Shown in pieces: positions 45,240 to 54,265 of a stretch of 64,000 nt of DNA. Made by a program: the position numbers and the translations under genes. Origin of the DNA: Armatimonadota bacterium (GTDB taxonomy: Bacteria > Armatimonadota > Zipacnadia > Zipacnadales > JABUFB01); contig JABUFB010000013.1 of the NCBI GenBank assembly GCA_013314775.1, positions 176,901 to 240,900 on the forward strand. Direction: 5' to 3'. Position 1 is the first letter of the stretch. Each line of letters begins with the position of its first letter. The notes under the pieces are model-generated. The model did no database searches. It was not told the DNA's origin and saw only the letters and a program-made list of their open reading frames with translations.

Positions 45240-46964
45240 GTGAACAACTCGCGAGGGTGGCTGTTCACATTGGCACTTGCTGCCGTTACGGCGACGGCCG
45301 GAGCGGACACCTGCGTACCTCCGGGGGCGGGTTTCAGTTTCGATGTCGACGGGAACTGGACGATGAAGCAGGCGGACCAGACTTACTTCTGGGAATCCGA
45401 AGATCCCGGAAGAGCCGGCCTCATTCTGTCGGTGACTCCGGTCCCACTGGACGGCTCGAAGGCTCTCGGGCCGCAGGTCATCGAGCGAGTGAAGGCAATG
45501 CCCGAAATGTTCGCCCAAGCCTCCAACTTCTCCACGATGCAAGTGCCAGTGGCAGGTGTTCCGCGGGTCGGCGTGGCCTTCCGATATGTGCTCGGTGGGC
45601 GCGCGCAGGTTGCCAGGATGGTGGTGATCCCATCCAGGGAACGCCACTGGGTGCTGAACGTAGACGGTCCCGCGGACATGCCTGGCCTGGAGCAGTTCAC
45701 GCTCCGGTTGCTGGCAACACTGCGCGAGATTTCTGAACTTCCTGCGGAGAGCGGGGCGTGGCAGGTCATCGACCACCCGCGCGGCCCCGGCTTGCTGATT
45801 TTCGAGAAGCGCCAGGGCGGCGGCCAAGTGGAGGTATTGGCATTCGCCCCGGGAAACGCCCGGGCACGCCGCCTTCTGCGGGAACGTCTGAAGCCGGCAC
45901 AGGACCCCAGTTTCCGCCTGATACAGTGGAATGCTGCCGCGGACGACACTCTCGCCACTTGCTCTTACACCATTCAGGTGGACGGAACTGCCATGCAAGG
46001 CGAGGCTCTGGTGTCCCTCGGTGAGCAGTCCGGCACATTCGTGAACATGCTGGCTCCACAGTGGGAGTTTGGCGCGCTGGCTCCGCGGATGAAAGCCCTG
46101 CTGCGTGAGGCCTGTGCGCCTCGCCGAGCCGGACTTGACGAAGTATCCAACATCCCCCTGCAGCGCCAGAAGAACATCGATGGGACAGCGTGGATGTCGG
46201 TCCCGGCTGGATGGCGTGTCGAAGGTACTGGCGGGAGCGTTGCGACCAAGGGACGCGAGGGTGTTCTGCTGGTGGGCAACTACGGAACGATGATCTCTAC
46301 GGCTGCCGCCGGCCAGATGGCTGCTCTAGGCCTGGACCTCGAAGCTCGGGGCTTCATGATCGGCGATTTCGCGCCGGCGCAATATGCCTTGCCGGTAATC
46401 CTGCCGGCCATCGCGCGCCGGTCGGGGGAAGCAATCACCGACGTCCGAGTTCTCGAAGCAGCTCCGCTGCCCGGCTCCCCCGGTTACTGGCGAGTGCTCG
46501 CTTCCTATGTCTGGCAGGTTCCCGGACAGCCGGCGTCGCAAATGGAGGGCATCGCCTTCATCAGTACTACGAACACGGGCGACAACTGGATGTTTACCCT
46601 GACCTTCCTGACCTGGCCGGCCGGCTCCGACCGAGTCGGGCTGCCATTGCTGGCCCGGATGTACGCCACATACGGGGTCTCACAGAATCTTCTGGATGCC
46701 CGCATCGCCCACGCGCTCGCCAGTCAGGAGGAGTGCCGCCGGATCATAGACGAGGTCATCAAGGAGCGCAATGCCGCATCGGAGAGCGCAGCCAAGAAGT
46801 GGGACCGGTATATCCGGGGAACCGAGCCCCTCCGCGACGAAGATACGGGCGAAATACGGGACGTGTCCAGTCTCGAGGACATCATGCGCTGGGCCGAAGA
46901 CAACCCGACACTTCGCGAATTGAACACGCTGACCGAGGAACAGTGGCGACACGAGTTGCCCTGA
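45240..46964 (+). CDS. Exported protein of unknown function
   Basis: The start is GTG after GGGAGGGG; 574 residues with a signal peptide (FTLALAAVTATAGA). Two similar regions, one opening FSFDVDGNWTMKQADQTYFW and one opening MSVPAGWRVEGTGG, look like PsbP/DUF1795-type beta sandwiches. The tail is charged and helical (ASQEECRRIIDEVIKERNAA), with a final WAEDNPTLRELNTLTEEQW. I do not recognise the family. The next gene, a TPR/barrel protein, follows after 76 bases, so they may work together at the envelope. Confidence 0.6.
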   Translation: MNNSRGWLFTLALAAVTATAGADTCVPPGAGFSFDVDGNWTMKQADQTYFWESEDPGRAGLILSVTPVPLDGSKALGPQVIERVKAMPEMFAQASNFSTMQVPVAGVPRVGVAFRYVLGGRAQVARMVVIPSRERHWVLNVDGPADMPGLEQFTLRLLATLREISELPAESGAWQVIDHPRGPGLLIFEKRQGGGQVEVLAFAPGNARARRLLRERLKPAQDPSFRLIQWNAAADDTLATCSYTIQVDGTAMQGEALVSLGEQSGTFVNMLAPQWEFGALAPRMKALLREACAPRRAGLDEVSNIPLQRQKNIDGTAWMSVPAGWRVEGTGGSVATKGREGVLLVGNYGTMISTAAAGQMAALGLDLEARGFMIGDFAPAQYALPVILPAIARRSGEAITDVRVLEAAPLPGSPGYWRVLASYVWQVPGQPASQMEGIAFISTTNTGDNWMFTLTFLTWPAGSDRVGLPLLARMYATYGVSQNLLDARIAHALASQEECRRIIDEVIKERNAASESAAKKWDRYIRGTEPLRDEDTGEIRDVSSLEDIMRWAEDNPTLRELNTLTEEQWRHELP

Positions 46965-47040
46965 TGGCCTCATGCCGGGGAGACGACGAAAACAGAAGCA
47001 CGGGATGTTGTGTAGCACATTGCGGGAGACCGAGAGCGAA

Positions 47041-48540
47041 ATGCGCATTGCTGCTGTCGCTGTTGTGTTTGGCGTCTTGATGATGTCAGTCGGTATATGC
47101 GAGGAAGCGAGAACCGCGAACACCATCCCGAGCGCTGCGACCACTTCGGAATCGCCAGTCGCCCCGGGGCAGACTTCCGAAGCCGCACCGGCGGCGGAAG
47201 AAGGCCCGAGTCTCGAGGACCAGAAGAAGAGTCTCGCGGAGGCCAAGGCGCTCTTCGCCAAGAAGCAGTATCGTGATGCCATCACCTTGTTGCGACCACT
47301 GGCATCTACGGGCCACCAGGAGGTCCGTTGGGACGCCCGGTTCCAGTTGGGCCGCAGCTACCTTGAGCTGAGGCAGTATGATGATGCGATCCGCCAGTTC
47401 AAGGCGGTCGCCGAGCATGGCGAGGCCCTTGCAGCCCAGGGGCACTACTGGCTGGGGCACACCTATATGCGCAGACGCCGGAACGCTTCGGCCCGCGGGT
47501 GCTTCGCCGACGCCATGTGCGTCGCTCCTGAGGATTTGAAGGACGACTGCCTGTACTACATCGGTTATACGCGCTACATCGACCGGCACTACGCGGCCGC
47601 TGTGACTGTCTTCAAGCGTCTCCTGAACGAGTACCCGAAAAGCGGGTTGGCCAAGCAGGGCGAGCGGTTCCTGAAGCTGTCCCAGGAACGTCTCGCGAAG
47701 GCGCGAAAGGCCGAGCTTCTGTGGACCGCCAATGTTGGCCTTGCCTCTACAAGCGAGCAAATCCGTTTCGACGAACCGATGGAGCTTGGATTGGGGGCGG
47801 ATGCCCGCATCGGCGCACAGTTGAAGTGGGAGCCCCGTGACGGCTTTCAAGTCAGCGCCCGAGCCTTCGGCACCCGCACCAGCTATCTGACTGGTGACCT
47901 GGACGACAGACAGGGCCTGGTTGCCGGCCTGTCCTTCACCCACGACCTCGGCGATACCCGATCCATTGGCTGGGGGTTGTCATACACGGAGAACCAGCGG
48001 GTCGACATCGTCACTAGCGACAGCAGCACATTCGGCCTCTACGGTACCTTCAGCATACCGGTAACCGACACAGGACGGCTCAGCGCATACGCGAACTGGA
48101 GCAAGCTCAAGTACTACAGTGCGGCTTCCAGCGGCGACACCGTCACCTACTCCCTGTCCTACGGCGACCAGCTATCGTCGAGCTTCAGGTATGGTCTGGG
48201 CGCATCGTACACGGACAGCAGCGTAACAGCGGCGTACCTGTCCTATTCAGGACCCACTTTCAGCCTCAGTGGGACCAAGCGGCTCAGCAAGCGGCGCTCG
48301 CTGGGCGCCGGCGCAACGTACACCGCCCGCAATTTCGATGCCGCCGCACCTCGCCAGACTATCCCGCGCGCAGATCGACAACGGACGTACTATGCGGAAT
48401 ACTCCCAACAGGTGACCGACAAGGTAACCATCACTGTGGGCTGGCGCGAAACGAATCGAAGCTCAACCCAGGCCAGCCTGAACCGCTCGGACCCATCGTG
48501 GTACATTCGCACAACCAGGCTCCTGGATCTGCAGTTCTGA
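47041..48540 (+). CDS. TPR protein with C-terminal outer-membrane barrel (Slam-like)
   Basis: The start is the ATG behind GGGAGA; 499 residues with a signal peptide (AAVAVVFGVLMMSVGICE). TPR-like helices fill about residues 55-225 (DAITLLRPLASTGHQEVRW, RFQLGRSYLELRQYDDAIRQ). The second half is alternating beta strands, such as FQVSARAFGTRTSYLTGD and SSFRYGLGASYTDSSV. It ends in LLDLQF, with the terminal phenylalanine that marks outer-membrane barrels. The layout matches surface lipoprotein assembly modifiers, which move lipoproteins to the cell surface. A simple barrel is also possible. Confidence 0.75.
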   Translation: MRIAAVAVVFGVLMMSVGICEEARTANTIPSAATTSESPVAPGQTSEAAPAAEEGPSLEDQKKSLAEAKALFAKKQYRDAITLLRPLASTGHQEVRWDARFQLGRSYLELRQYDDAIRQFKAVAEHGEALAAQGHYWLGHTYMRRRRNASARGCFADAMCVAPEDLKDDCLYYIGYTRYIDRHYAAAVTVFKRLLNEYPKSGLAKQGERFLKLSQERLAKARKAELLWTANVGLASTSEQIRFDEPMELGLGADARIGAQLKWEPRDGFQVSARAFGTRTSYLTGDLDDRQGLVAGLSFTHDLGDTRSIGWGLSYTENQRVDIVTSDSSTFGLYGTFSIPVTDTGRLSAYANWSKLKYYSAASSGDTVTYSLSYGDQLSSSFRYGLGASYTDSSVTAAYLSYSGPTFSLSGTKRLSKRRSLGAGATYTARNFDAAAPRQTIPRADRQRTYYAEYSQQVTDKVTITVGWRETNRSSTQASLNRSDPSWYIRTTRLLDLQF

Positions 48541-48638
48541 GGGAGCGAAACCGGTCAACAGGCATCCGAGCTTGCGCCCTGTCCGGGTTCGGTGTCTCTG
48601 CCCTGTCTCGCACCTTGGGGCACTCCAGGGGTCCCTGT

Positions 48639-49571
48639 CTATCCCCCGCCGGCACAGAAGTCCCGATACACTTCCAGCATGTACTCGTAGTGCTCAAGCG
48701 GCATGCCCGGGAAGATCGTGTTTGAAGTTCCGAAGATGTAACCTCCCCCCGGCGAACCATGCCGCAGGCAGTAGAGGGCGGACTCCCGGATCGCTTCCAG
48801 CGGGCCGTCCTGAAGCAGATTGCACTGGACATTGCCCATCAGCGCCATCTTCCCGTGACACCGGCGCTTGACCTCGGCGATGTCCATCCCCGCCATGGGG
48901 TCCACCGACTGAAAGCACGCCGCCCCCAAAGACAGGTAGTCGTCCAGCACGTCCATGATGTTCCCGTCTGTATGCACGAAGGGGATCACGCCCAGGGAGC
49001 GAATATGCGCCACTTGCTCCGCGAGATAGGGGATGCACAGGTCGCGGAACTGCGCCGGCGAGATAAAAGTGCCGGAGTTGAAGGCCACGTCGTTGACCAC
49101 GTGGATGAAGTCGGCCCCCGCTTCGGCCAACTCATTGAACTTCGCGATGGCCGTCTCATGCCGGGCACGGGCCTCGTGGTGCAGTGCGTCGGGGTTCTCC
49201 ACTAGATCTACCGAGAACTGCACCCAGTCATCGATGGACTCGATGGACCAGATGCTCCGTCCGACAATGCTCCCGATGAGGATGTCATCGCCGAAGGTTT
49301 TTTTCGCGGCAACCACGCCGTCCGGGTCACTCCAGGGCCAGAACACCGCCAATGCATCCCAATGGTAGCGCTCCACGATCTTCTCGTAGATCGCCATGCA
49401 CTGGGCGATCCTGGCGTCTTTCTCTCGGCGGCTGACGCCGGCCCAACCGCGGCGATCCGGGAACTGCATCCCGAAAGCCTCGCGCTCCAGTTCGAACATG
49501 ACTTCGAAGTGCGGCGGCCTGTCGGGTTCCTCGAAAGCCAGTGCTTTGAGCATCCGCTGCTTACCGGTCAT
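48639..49571 (-). CDS. Uroporphyrinogen decarboxylase-family protein
   Basis: The start at 49571 is the ATG with AAGGAG nine bases upstream; 310 residues. MTGKQRMLKALAFEEPDRPP is the standard opening. FVHTDGNIMDVLDDYLSLGA and the closing GGGYIFGTSNTIFPGMPLE are family hallmarks. It is a second member of the URO-D group in this window and, like the first, is more likely a methyltransferase-type enzyme than HemE. It overlaps the end of the upstream esterase gene by 11 bases, so the two are translated together. Confidence 0.88.
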   Translation of the reverse strand: MTGKQRMLKALAFEEPDRPPHFEVMFELEREAFGMQFPDRRGWAGVSRREKDARIAQCMAIYEKIVERYHWDALAVFWPWSDPDGVVAAKKTFGDDILIGSIVGRSIWSIESIDDWVQFSVDLVENPDALHHEARARHETAIAKFNELAEAGADFIHVVNDVAFNSGTFISPAQFRDLCIPYLAEQVAHIRSLGVIPFVHTDGNIMDVLDDYLSLGAACFQSVDPMAGMDIAEVKRRCHGKMALMGNVQCNLLQDGPLEAIRESALYCLRHGSPGGGYIFGTSNTIFPGMPLEHYEYMLEVYRDFCAGGG

Positions 49572-50709
49572 GCCACCATACTCCTTGCGGGTGAAGAGCG
49601 AGGATCGCGTCGGCCCACAGGCGCGCCATGAGTTCCATCCCGGCGGCGTTCGGATGCACCGGGTCCGTCCCGTACAGGCGCTCGCGCTCGGTCGCGTATG
49701 CAGCGAAGAAGTCCGGTCCGCGCTGCACTGCATGCTTCGCAATGAGCAGGTCGATCTCGCTGATATACGCGCGGAGGACTGGCTCTGCGCCCTGAGCGTA
49801 ATCGTAACTGGGCCGCGCGATGAAGATGCAGTCCTTGCGGGCGCCGTACTCCTGCATGAGCGTGATAACGATCTGCTCCATGTTCGCCGCGTACTCCCCG
49901 GGCGGCACCTGGTGCCGCTCATCGTTGACCCCGAGATGGATGAGCCACACCTGCGGCTGTAACTGCTTCATGCGCGCCCGCCAGCCCGCGTCCTCCCGCA
50001 TCATCTTCAGATACGCGCCGCTGGTGAGACCACCCCAGCCCTCGTTGGCGATGAACACAGGACATTGCCAACTCTCCGCCAGCAGGTTGTTCAGATCGGT
50101 CATCCAGCTCTGAAAGCAGTTCACCGAAGGCTTGTGGTGCCAGGTGGTGGGCGAGAACTGGGGGAAGTTGCGGCCGTCGCGAGACACGGCTTCGGGTGGG
50201 AACAAGTCCGCGCGCAAGTCCAGCGGCTCGCGGAAGAAGCCGTGGCCGTGGTAGCCCTCGGTGATGCTGTCGCCCAGAGCGGCGATGATTGTGCCCACGC
50301 CCACCGGACCAACTGTGAGACTGCCTGCGGGGATCCCAGCCGCGCCCGGTGATGCCACGCGCACCGAGTACTCCCCGAATGGCAATCCCATAAACCTTAC
50401 ACGGCGGCGATCAGGGGTGACAGTCCTCCGCTCCACGACTTCGCCTTCCAGGACCAGGCACACCTGCGCCGACGGGACGCCGTTGCCAGCGAACTCCGTC
50501 TGCACCCGTATCTCGTGGGAAGACTGGATGTGTGGGATCGTGTACGAGCCCTTGATGTCGTCGATGGTGAGAAGGACGGGCGCGGAAAGCGTCTCACCCG
50601 GCTGCGGCACAGTGAGGACGATCGCGGGATGGCCTGCGTCTGCGACGGGAACGTTCAGGATCATGGCAAGGAACCCGAAAGCGAGCGCGGAAACAAGGCG
50701 CTGAGTCAT
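49561..50709 (-). CDS. Secreted SGNH/GDSL esterase
   Basis: The start is the ATG behind GGGGAT; 382 residues. A signal peptide (VSALAFGFLAMILNVPVADA) and an Ig-like N-terminal domain precede the hydrolase. GDSITEG holds the catalytic serine, HLGVND supplies the block III asparagine and DPVHPNAAG the Asp-His pair. It probably removes acetyl or other ester groups from extracellular polysaccharides, fitting the glycosidase and sulfatase neighbours. It overlaps the URO-D-family gene by 11 bases. Confidence 0.88.
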   Translation of the reverse strand: MTQRLVSALAFGFLAMILNVPVADAGHPAIVLTVPQPGETLSAPVLLTIDDIKGSYTIPHIQSSHEIRVQTEFAGNGVPSAQVCLVLEGEVVERRTVTPDRRRVRFMGLPFGEYSVRVASPGAAGIPAGSLTVGPVGVGTIIAALGDSITEGYHGHGFFREPLDLRADLFPPEAVSRDGRNFPQFSPTTWHHKPSVNCFQSWMTDLNNLLAESWQCPVFIANEGWGGLTSGAYLKMMREDAGWRARMKQLQPQVWLIHLGVNDERHQVPPGEYAANMEQIVITLMQEYGARKDCIFIARPSYDYAQGAEPVLRAYISEIDLLIAKHAVQRGPDFFAAYATERERLYGTDPVHPNAAGMELMARLWADAILALHPQGVWWHDR

Positions 50710-50837
50710 TTTCGCATCCCCTACGAGTGCGGTGGCGCGCGCAACGATTTCCATGATCGTAGCGGACTGACCTTCAGCGCCCCGTTACACGATCAACTGC
50801 CTTTGCCGCTCCGGGTCGGCCTTCTCGCGGTCTGGCG

Positions 50838-51002
50838 TCAGAGCCGTGCAAGCACCTGTTTGAGCAGGTCCTCCTCCTCATGCAGCTTGGTCTTCCACTC
50901 GCGCTTCTCGGTCTTGACGATCTCCTCGCGCAACTCGCCCAGGTAGACCTCCAGCGCGTGGCGCACCGCATCGCGTTCCTGATCGCTCAACGTCAGTTCC
51001 AT
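50838..51002 (-). CDS. Small helical protein, 54 residues
   Basis: This gene is short but clear: MELTLSDQERDAVRHALEVY, then LGELREEIVKTEKREWKTKL, ending LLKQVLARL. The sequence is amphipathic, with charged heptads suited to a coiled coil. GGTGG lies eight bases before the ATG. Similar small proteins with ELREEI-type helices are widespread in bacteria and are uncharacterised. It has its own unit in a 128-base gap after the esterase gene. Confidence 0.75.
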   Translation of the reverse strand: MELTLSDQERDAVRHALEVYLGELREEIVKTEKREWKTKLHEEEDLLKQVLARL

Positions 51003-51063
51003 GGTCAGTCACCACCCCATCCCATTGTTGCCGGTCGGTTCCGGCACGGCTCCATAGTGGTAG

Positions 51064-51336
51064 ATACCCAGAAGCCAGGGCTCGCATGCACATTGGTTTC
51101 CGGGAGCACCGCCGGACGTGCGGAAGATCTGGATGCCATACGAACAGGTGCACCAGTACCAGTATGCCGACGCGGACGGTGTGATGCACGTCTTGTATGC
51201 CAGTGATGAGGCCCGCACGAGGGCGCACCTGGAGACCGCGGCCGAGCTTGGCATGTCCGCCATCGCCTTCTGGCATTTCGGCGCGGTCGCGCCGGAGTCG
51301 TGGAACGTCGTCAACGACTGGCTGAAGGTGCAGTAG
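51064..51336 (+). pseudogene. C-terminal remnant of a glycosyl hydrolase-like gene
   Basis: The frame is open from just after an in-frame stop at 51061 and reads HWFPGAPDVRKIWMPYEQVH, YADADGVMHVLYASDEARTR and AELGMSAIAFWHFGAVAPES. The last part is typical of the final barrel strand of GH18 or related glycosidases. The frame has no usable start with a ribosome site, and the conserved sequence appears to begin before the GTG at 51118. I read it as the 3' end of a decayed gene. It could be a small real gene starting at that GTG. Confidence 0.5.
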
Positions 51337-51451
51337 CGGACCATACGCGAAAGGACCGATGGCGTCTGTGGCGAATAGTGTTGTATCAGCGAAACGCAAA
51401 GCTGATCGGGGACGGCAGACAGACTGCGGCTCGCGACAAAGGGGACTGGCG

Positions 51452-52966
51452 ATGGACGAAGCTCCGGTCAACCTCCTGCTGATCGAGGATGATCCCGACG
51501 ACGCGTTCCTGCTGGAGAAGATGCTCTCTGAGGCCGCGAAGGGCGAGTTCGCGCTGGCCCATGCGACAAGGCTTGCCCAGGGCCTGGAGCATCTCAAAAC
51601 CCGGGGCGCAGACGTTGTCCTGCTGGACCTGTCCCTTCCCGACAGTCAGGGTCTGGAGACTTTCAGGGAAGTCCACCAGCTTCACGAGGGCGTTCCAGTG
51701 GTGGTGCTTACAGGTCTCGACGACCACACCATGGCCCTCCGGGCCGTGCAGGAGGGCGCCCAGGACTACCTCGTAAAGGGCGAAGTGGACGGCCATGCGC
51801 TGGTGCGCTCCCTGCGTTACGCCATCGAGCGGCAGCGCAGCACTTACTACCAGGCGGTTCTCGCGGAACGCGAGCGCTTCGACGCCGCAATCTCGCAGAT
51901 GAGTGACGGGATTGTGGTCACCGATGCCCGATGGCGCATCACCAGCACCAATCGCGCCGCACGTCTGCTGATCAATCTGCCCGAGCAGGGATGGGAGGGC
52001 ACCAGTCTCCAGGATGCGCTTGCGCCTTTCACTCTGTTGCCCCCTTTCGCCGAGATCATGGCCGGCAAAGAGGCTGTCGCAGCCTTCGAGATCGCGCGGG
52101 AGGATACTCATCCGCCCTTGTATGTGGACGCCCGGCTTACACGACTGAAGGATGCCGAGGGAAATCTGTCCAGCACTGTTCTTATGCTGCGCGACACCAC
52201 CGACGAGAAGCTTGCGCGCCATGTGCAGGCCAGTTTTTTCTCTCTGGTCCCTCACAAACTGCGGACGCCACTGGCAGTCCTGGGCGGGTACCTCGAGCTC
52301 TGCCGGCACCTCCCCGCCGACAAGATCGCCCGGGATTGGTCCCACATTCTTGACGTCTGCGAGAAGGAACTGGAGCAGGTCACAGACATCGTCCAGAAGT
52401 TGCTGGACTTCAAGGCCCTGACCACCTCGCAGATGCGCACCGAACTGCGGCAGGCCAGGGTCTGCGATGCCGTGGAGTCTGCGATCAGCGATGTGCGGCG
52501 ACGTCACGTTGCCGCGAATCTGGAACTCACCGTGGACATCCGGCCGGGCGCGGAAAACGTTGACGCAACCAGGGAACACATGACTTTCGTGGTCCAGCAA
52601 CTGCTGGATAATGCGGTGAAATTCGGGGACAAAGACCCGGTCGTCGTCACCATCACGGCCACGCCCGAAGAAGATGGCGGAGTGTGTATTTCGGTGGCGG
52701 ACAATGGGCCGGGGATCCCTCACGAATACCACGACCGCATCTTCGAGGGGTTCGTGCAGATCGAGGACCGGGTAACCGGGCAGGTGCCCGGTCTTGGGGT
52801 CGGCCTGCGCATGGCCCGAGAAGTCGTAGAGGCCTACGGTGGCAGCATTTCGCTCCAATCGGCGATCGGCGAGGGGAGCACGTTCTCCTTCGTCCTGCCG
52901 GCGAAGAGAGAAACAGAGGGCATGTCGATCCCCGACCGGCCTAATGGGATGGCGCCCGAACCGTAG
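51452..52966 (+). CDS. Soluble REC-PAS-histidine kinase
   Basis: The product has 504 residues from the ATG after GGGGAC; an earlier ATG at 51359 is possible. A response-regulator receiver domain comes first (NLLLIEDDPDDAFLLE; phospho-acceptor D59 in DVVLLDLSLPD). A PAS domain follows (ISQMSDGIVVTDARWRITS). H268 in SLVPHKLRTPLAVLGGY is the HisKA site, and the ATPase has LLDNAVKFG, DNGPGIPHEYHDRIFEGF and GLGVGLRMAREV. There are no membrane helices. The receiver-first order suggests control by another kinase. No output regulator is adjacent. Confidence 0.92.
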   Translation: MDEAPVNLLLIEDDPDDAFLLEKMLSEAAKGEFALAHATRLAQGLEHLKTRGADVVLLDLSLPDSQGLETFREVHQLHEGVPVVVLTGLDDHTMALRAVQEGAQDYLVKGEVDGHALVRSLRYAIERQRSTYYQAVLAERERFDAAISQMSDGIVVTDARWRITSTNRAARLLINLPEQGWEGTSLQDALAPFTLLPPFAEIMAGKEAVAAFEIAREDTHPPLYVDARLTRLKDAEGNLSSTVLMLRDTTDEKLARHVQASFFSLVPHKLRTPLAVLGGYLELCRHLPADKIARDWSHILDVCEKELEQVTDIVQKLLDFKALTTSQMRTELRQARVCDAVESAISDVRRRHVAANLELTVDIRPGAENVDATREHMTFVVQQLLDNAVKFGDKDPVVVTITATPEEDGGVCISVADNGPGIPHEYHDRIFEGFVQIEDRVTGQVPGLGVGLRMAREVVEAYGGSISLQSAIGEGSTFSFVLPAKRETEGMSIPDRPNGMAPEP

Positions 52967-53011
52967 GCCACACAACCCGTGCCAATCCGCCGTCAACCAT
53001 TGGAGTTGCGC

Positions 53012-54229
53012 ATGCTGTCGCTGCAAATGATCACGCAAGCCCGGAGCCGGGTCGCTCCGGTCGTCAGATGCACCCCGGTTCTCGACATCCACGCCTCTTG
53101 CCGCCGCGTTGCGCTCAAACTCGAGAACCTCCAGCGCACCGGGGCCTTCAAGATCCGCGGGGCCACCAACTGTATCGCGCTGCTGGAACCGGGAGAGCGC
53201 GCCCGCGGCGTGATCGCGGCATCCGCCGGCAATCATGCCCAAGGCGTTGCGGCTGCTGCTTCAGCGGCTGGGGTCGAAGCCACCATCGTCATGCCCCGCA
53301 ATACCCCGATCCTCAAGGTTGACCGCACCCGCACCCTTGGCGCCCGCGTGATCCTTGAGGGAGACGATTTCGACCAGGCCAACACCCATGCCCGCGAGCT
53401 GTGCGCCGAGAAGGGCCTGGTATTCGTGCACCCCTTCGCGGATGAACGTGTCATTGCAGGCCAGGGAACCATTGGGCTCGAATTGCTGGAGCAGGTCCCG
53501 GACATGAGCAGCGTCATTGTGCCCGTAGGCGGGGGAGGGCTCATCGCCGGCATCGGCTGCGCGATCAAGGAATCCGCGCCGCAAGTCAAGGTCTTCGGCG
53601 TGCAGAGTGCACTGGCGCCTGCGATGACCTGTTCCTTCGAAGCGGGACACGCGACCCCGGCGCCGGTGAGCCCCACCATCGCCGACGGCATCGCAGTAGG
53701 CAAGCCCGAGGAACTCAACTGCGAGTTGCTGCGGCGCTACGTGGATGACATGGTCACGGTCACCGACGCGGAAATCGCCACCGCGATTCTGCGGTTCATT
53801 GAGGATGACAAGCTGGTGGTTGAAGGCGCCGGGGCGGCGACCCGACCGGCCCTCGAGGCATTAGGAGATGCGGTCGGGGATCGCCCGGTGCTCATCTTGA
53901 GCGGCGGCAACGTGGACATCACCACCCTCGGGGCGGTGATCGACCGAGGGCTTGCGGAAGCTGGCCGATCCGTGCGGCTCTTGGTGGATCTGCCCGACAT
54001 CCCGGGCGCGCTCGCAGGTCTTGCCGCGGCGGTGAGCGAGAGCCGCGCGAACATTATCGAGATACTCCACAACCGGCTCACGGGCGAACTGGAACTGGGG
54101 AAAGCCGAGGTCGAAATGGTCCTGAGCACCCGCGGCCCGGAACACGTAGCCGAGATTCTCCAGTCTTTGCGCGCGAAAGGCTACAACGCCCGGAGGCACG
54201 AACATCCCCGGGCGTCTGAGGACTGTTGA
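53012..54229 (+). CDS. ilvA: Threonine dehydratase
   Basis: This PLP enzyme deaminates threonine to 2-oxobutanoate, the entry to isoleucine. ENLQRTGAFKIRGA holds the Schiff-base lysine K47. AASAGNHAQGVA binds the phosphate end and VPVGGGGLIAGI supports the cofactor. A single ACT-type regulatory domain closes the 405-residue protein (LVDLPDIPGALAGLAAAVSE), as in short IlvA/TdcB forms that have one such domain. The ATG with TTGGAG upstream is the preferred start; an earlier ATG adds 11 residues. It is not obviously linked to its neighbours. Confidence 0.93.
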   Translation: MLSLQMITQARSRVAPVVRCTPVLDIHASCRRVALKLENLQRTGAFKIRGATNCIALLEPGERARGVIAASAGNHAQGVAAAASAAGVEATIVMPRNTPILKVDRTRTLGARVILEGDDFDQANTHARELCAEKGLVFVHPFADERVIAGQGTIGLELLEQVPDMSSVIVPVGGGGLIAGIGCAIKESAPQVKVFGVQSALAPAMTCSFEAGHATPAPVSPTIADGIAVGKPEELNCELLRRYVDDMVTVTDAEIATAILRFIEDDKLVVEGAGAATRPALEALGDAVGDRPVLILSGGNVDITTLGAVIDRGLAEAGRSVRLLVDLPDIPGALAGLAAAVSESRANIIEILHNRLTGELELGKAEVEMVLSTRGPEHVAEILQSLRAKGYNARRHEHPRASEDC

Positions 54230-54265
54230 TAGGCTGGCCGCCGCTACCAACTTGCCCTTGGCAGG

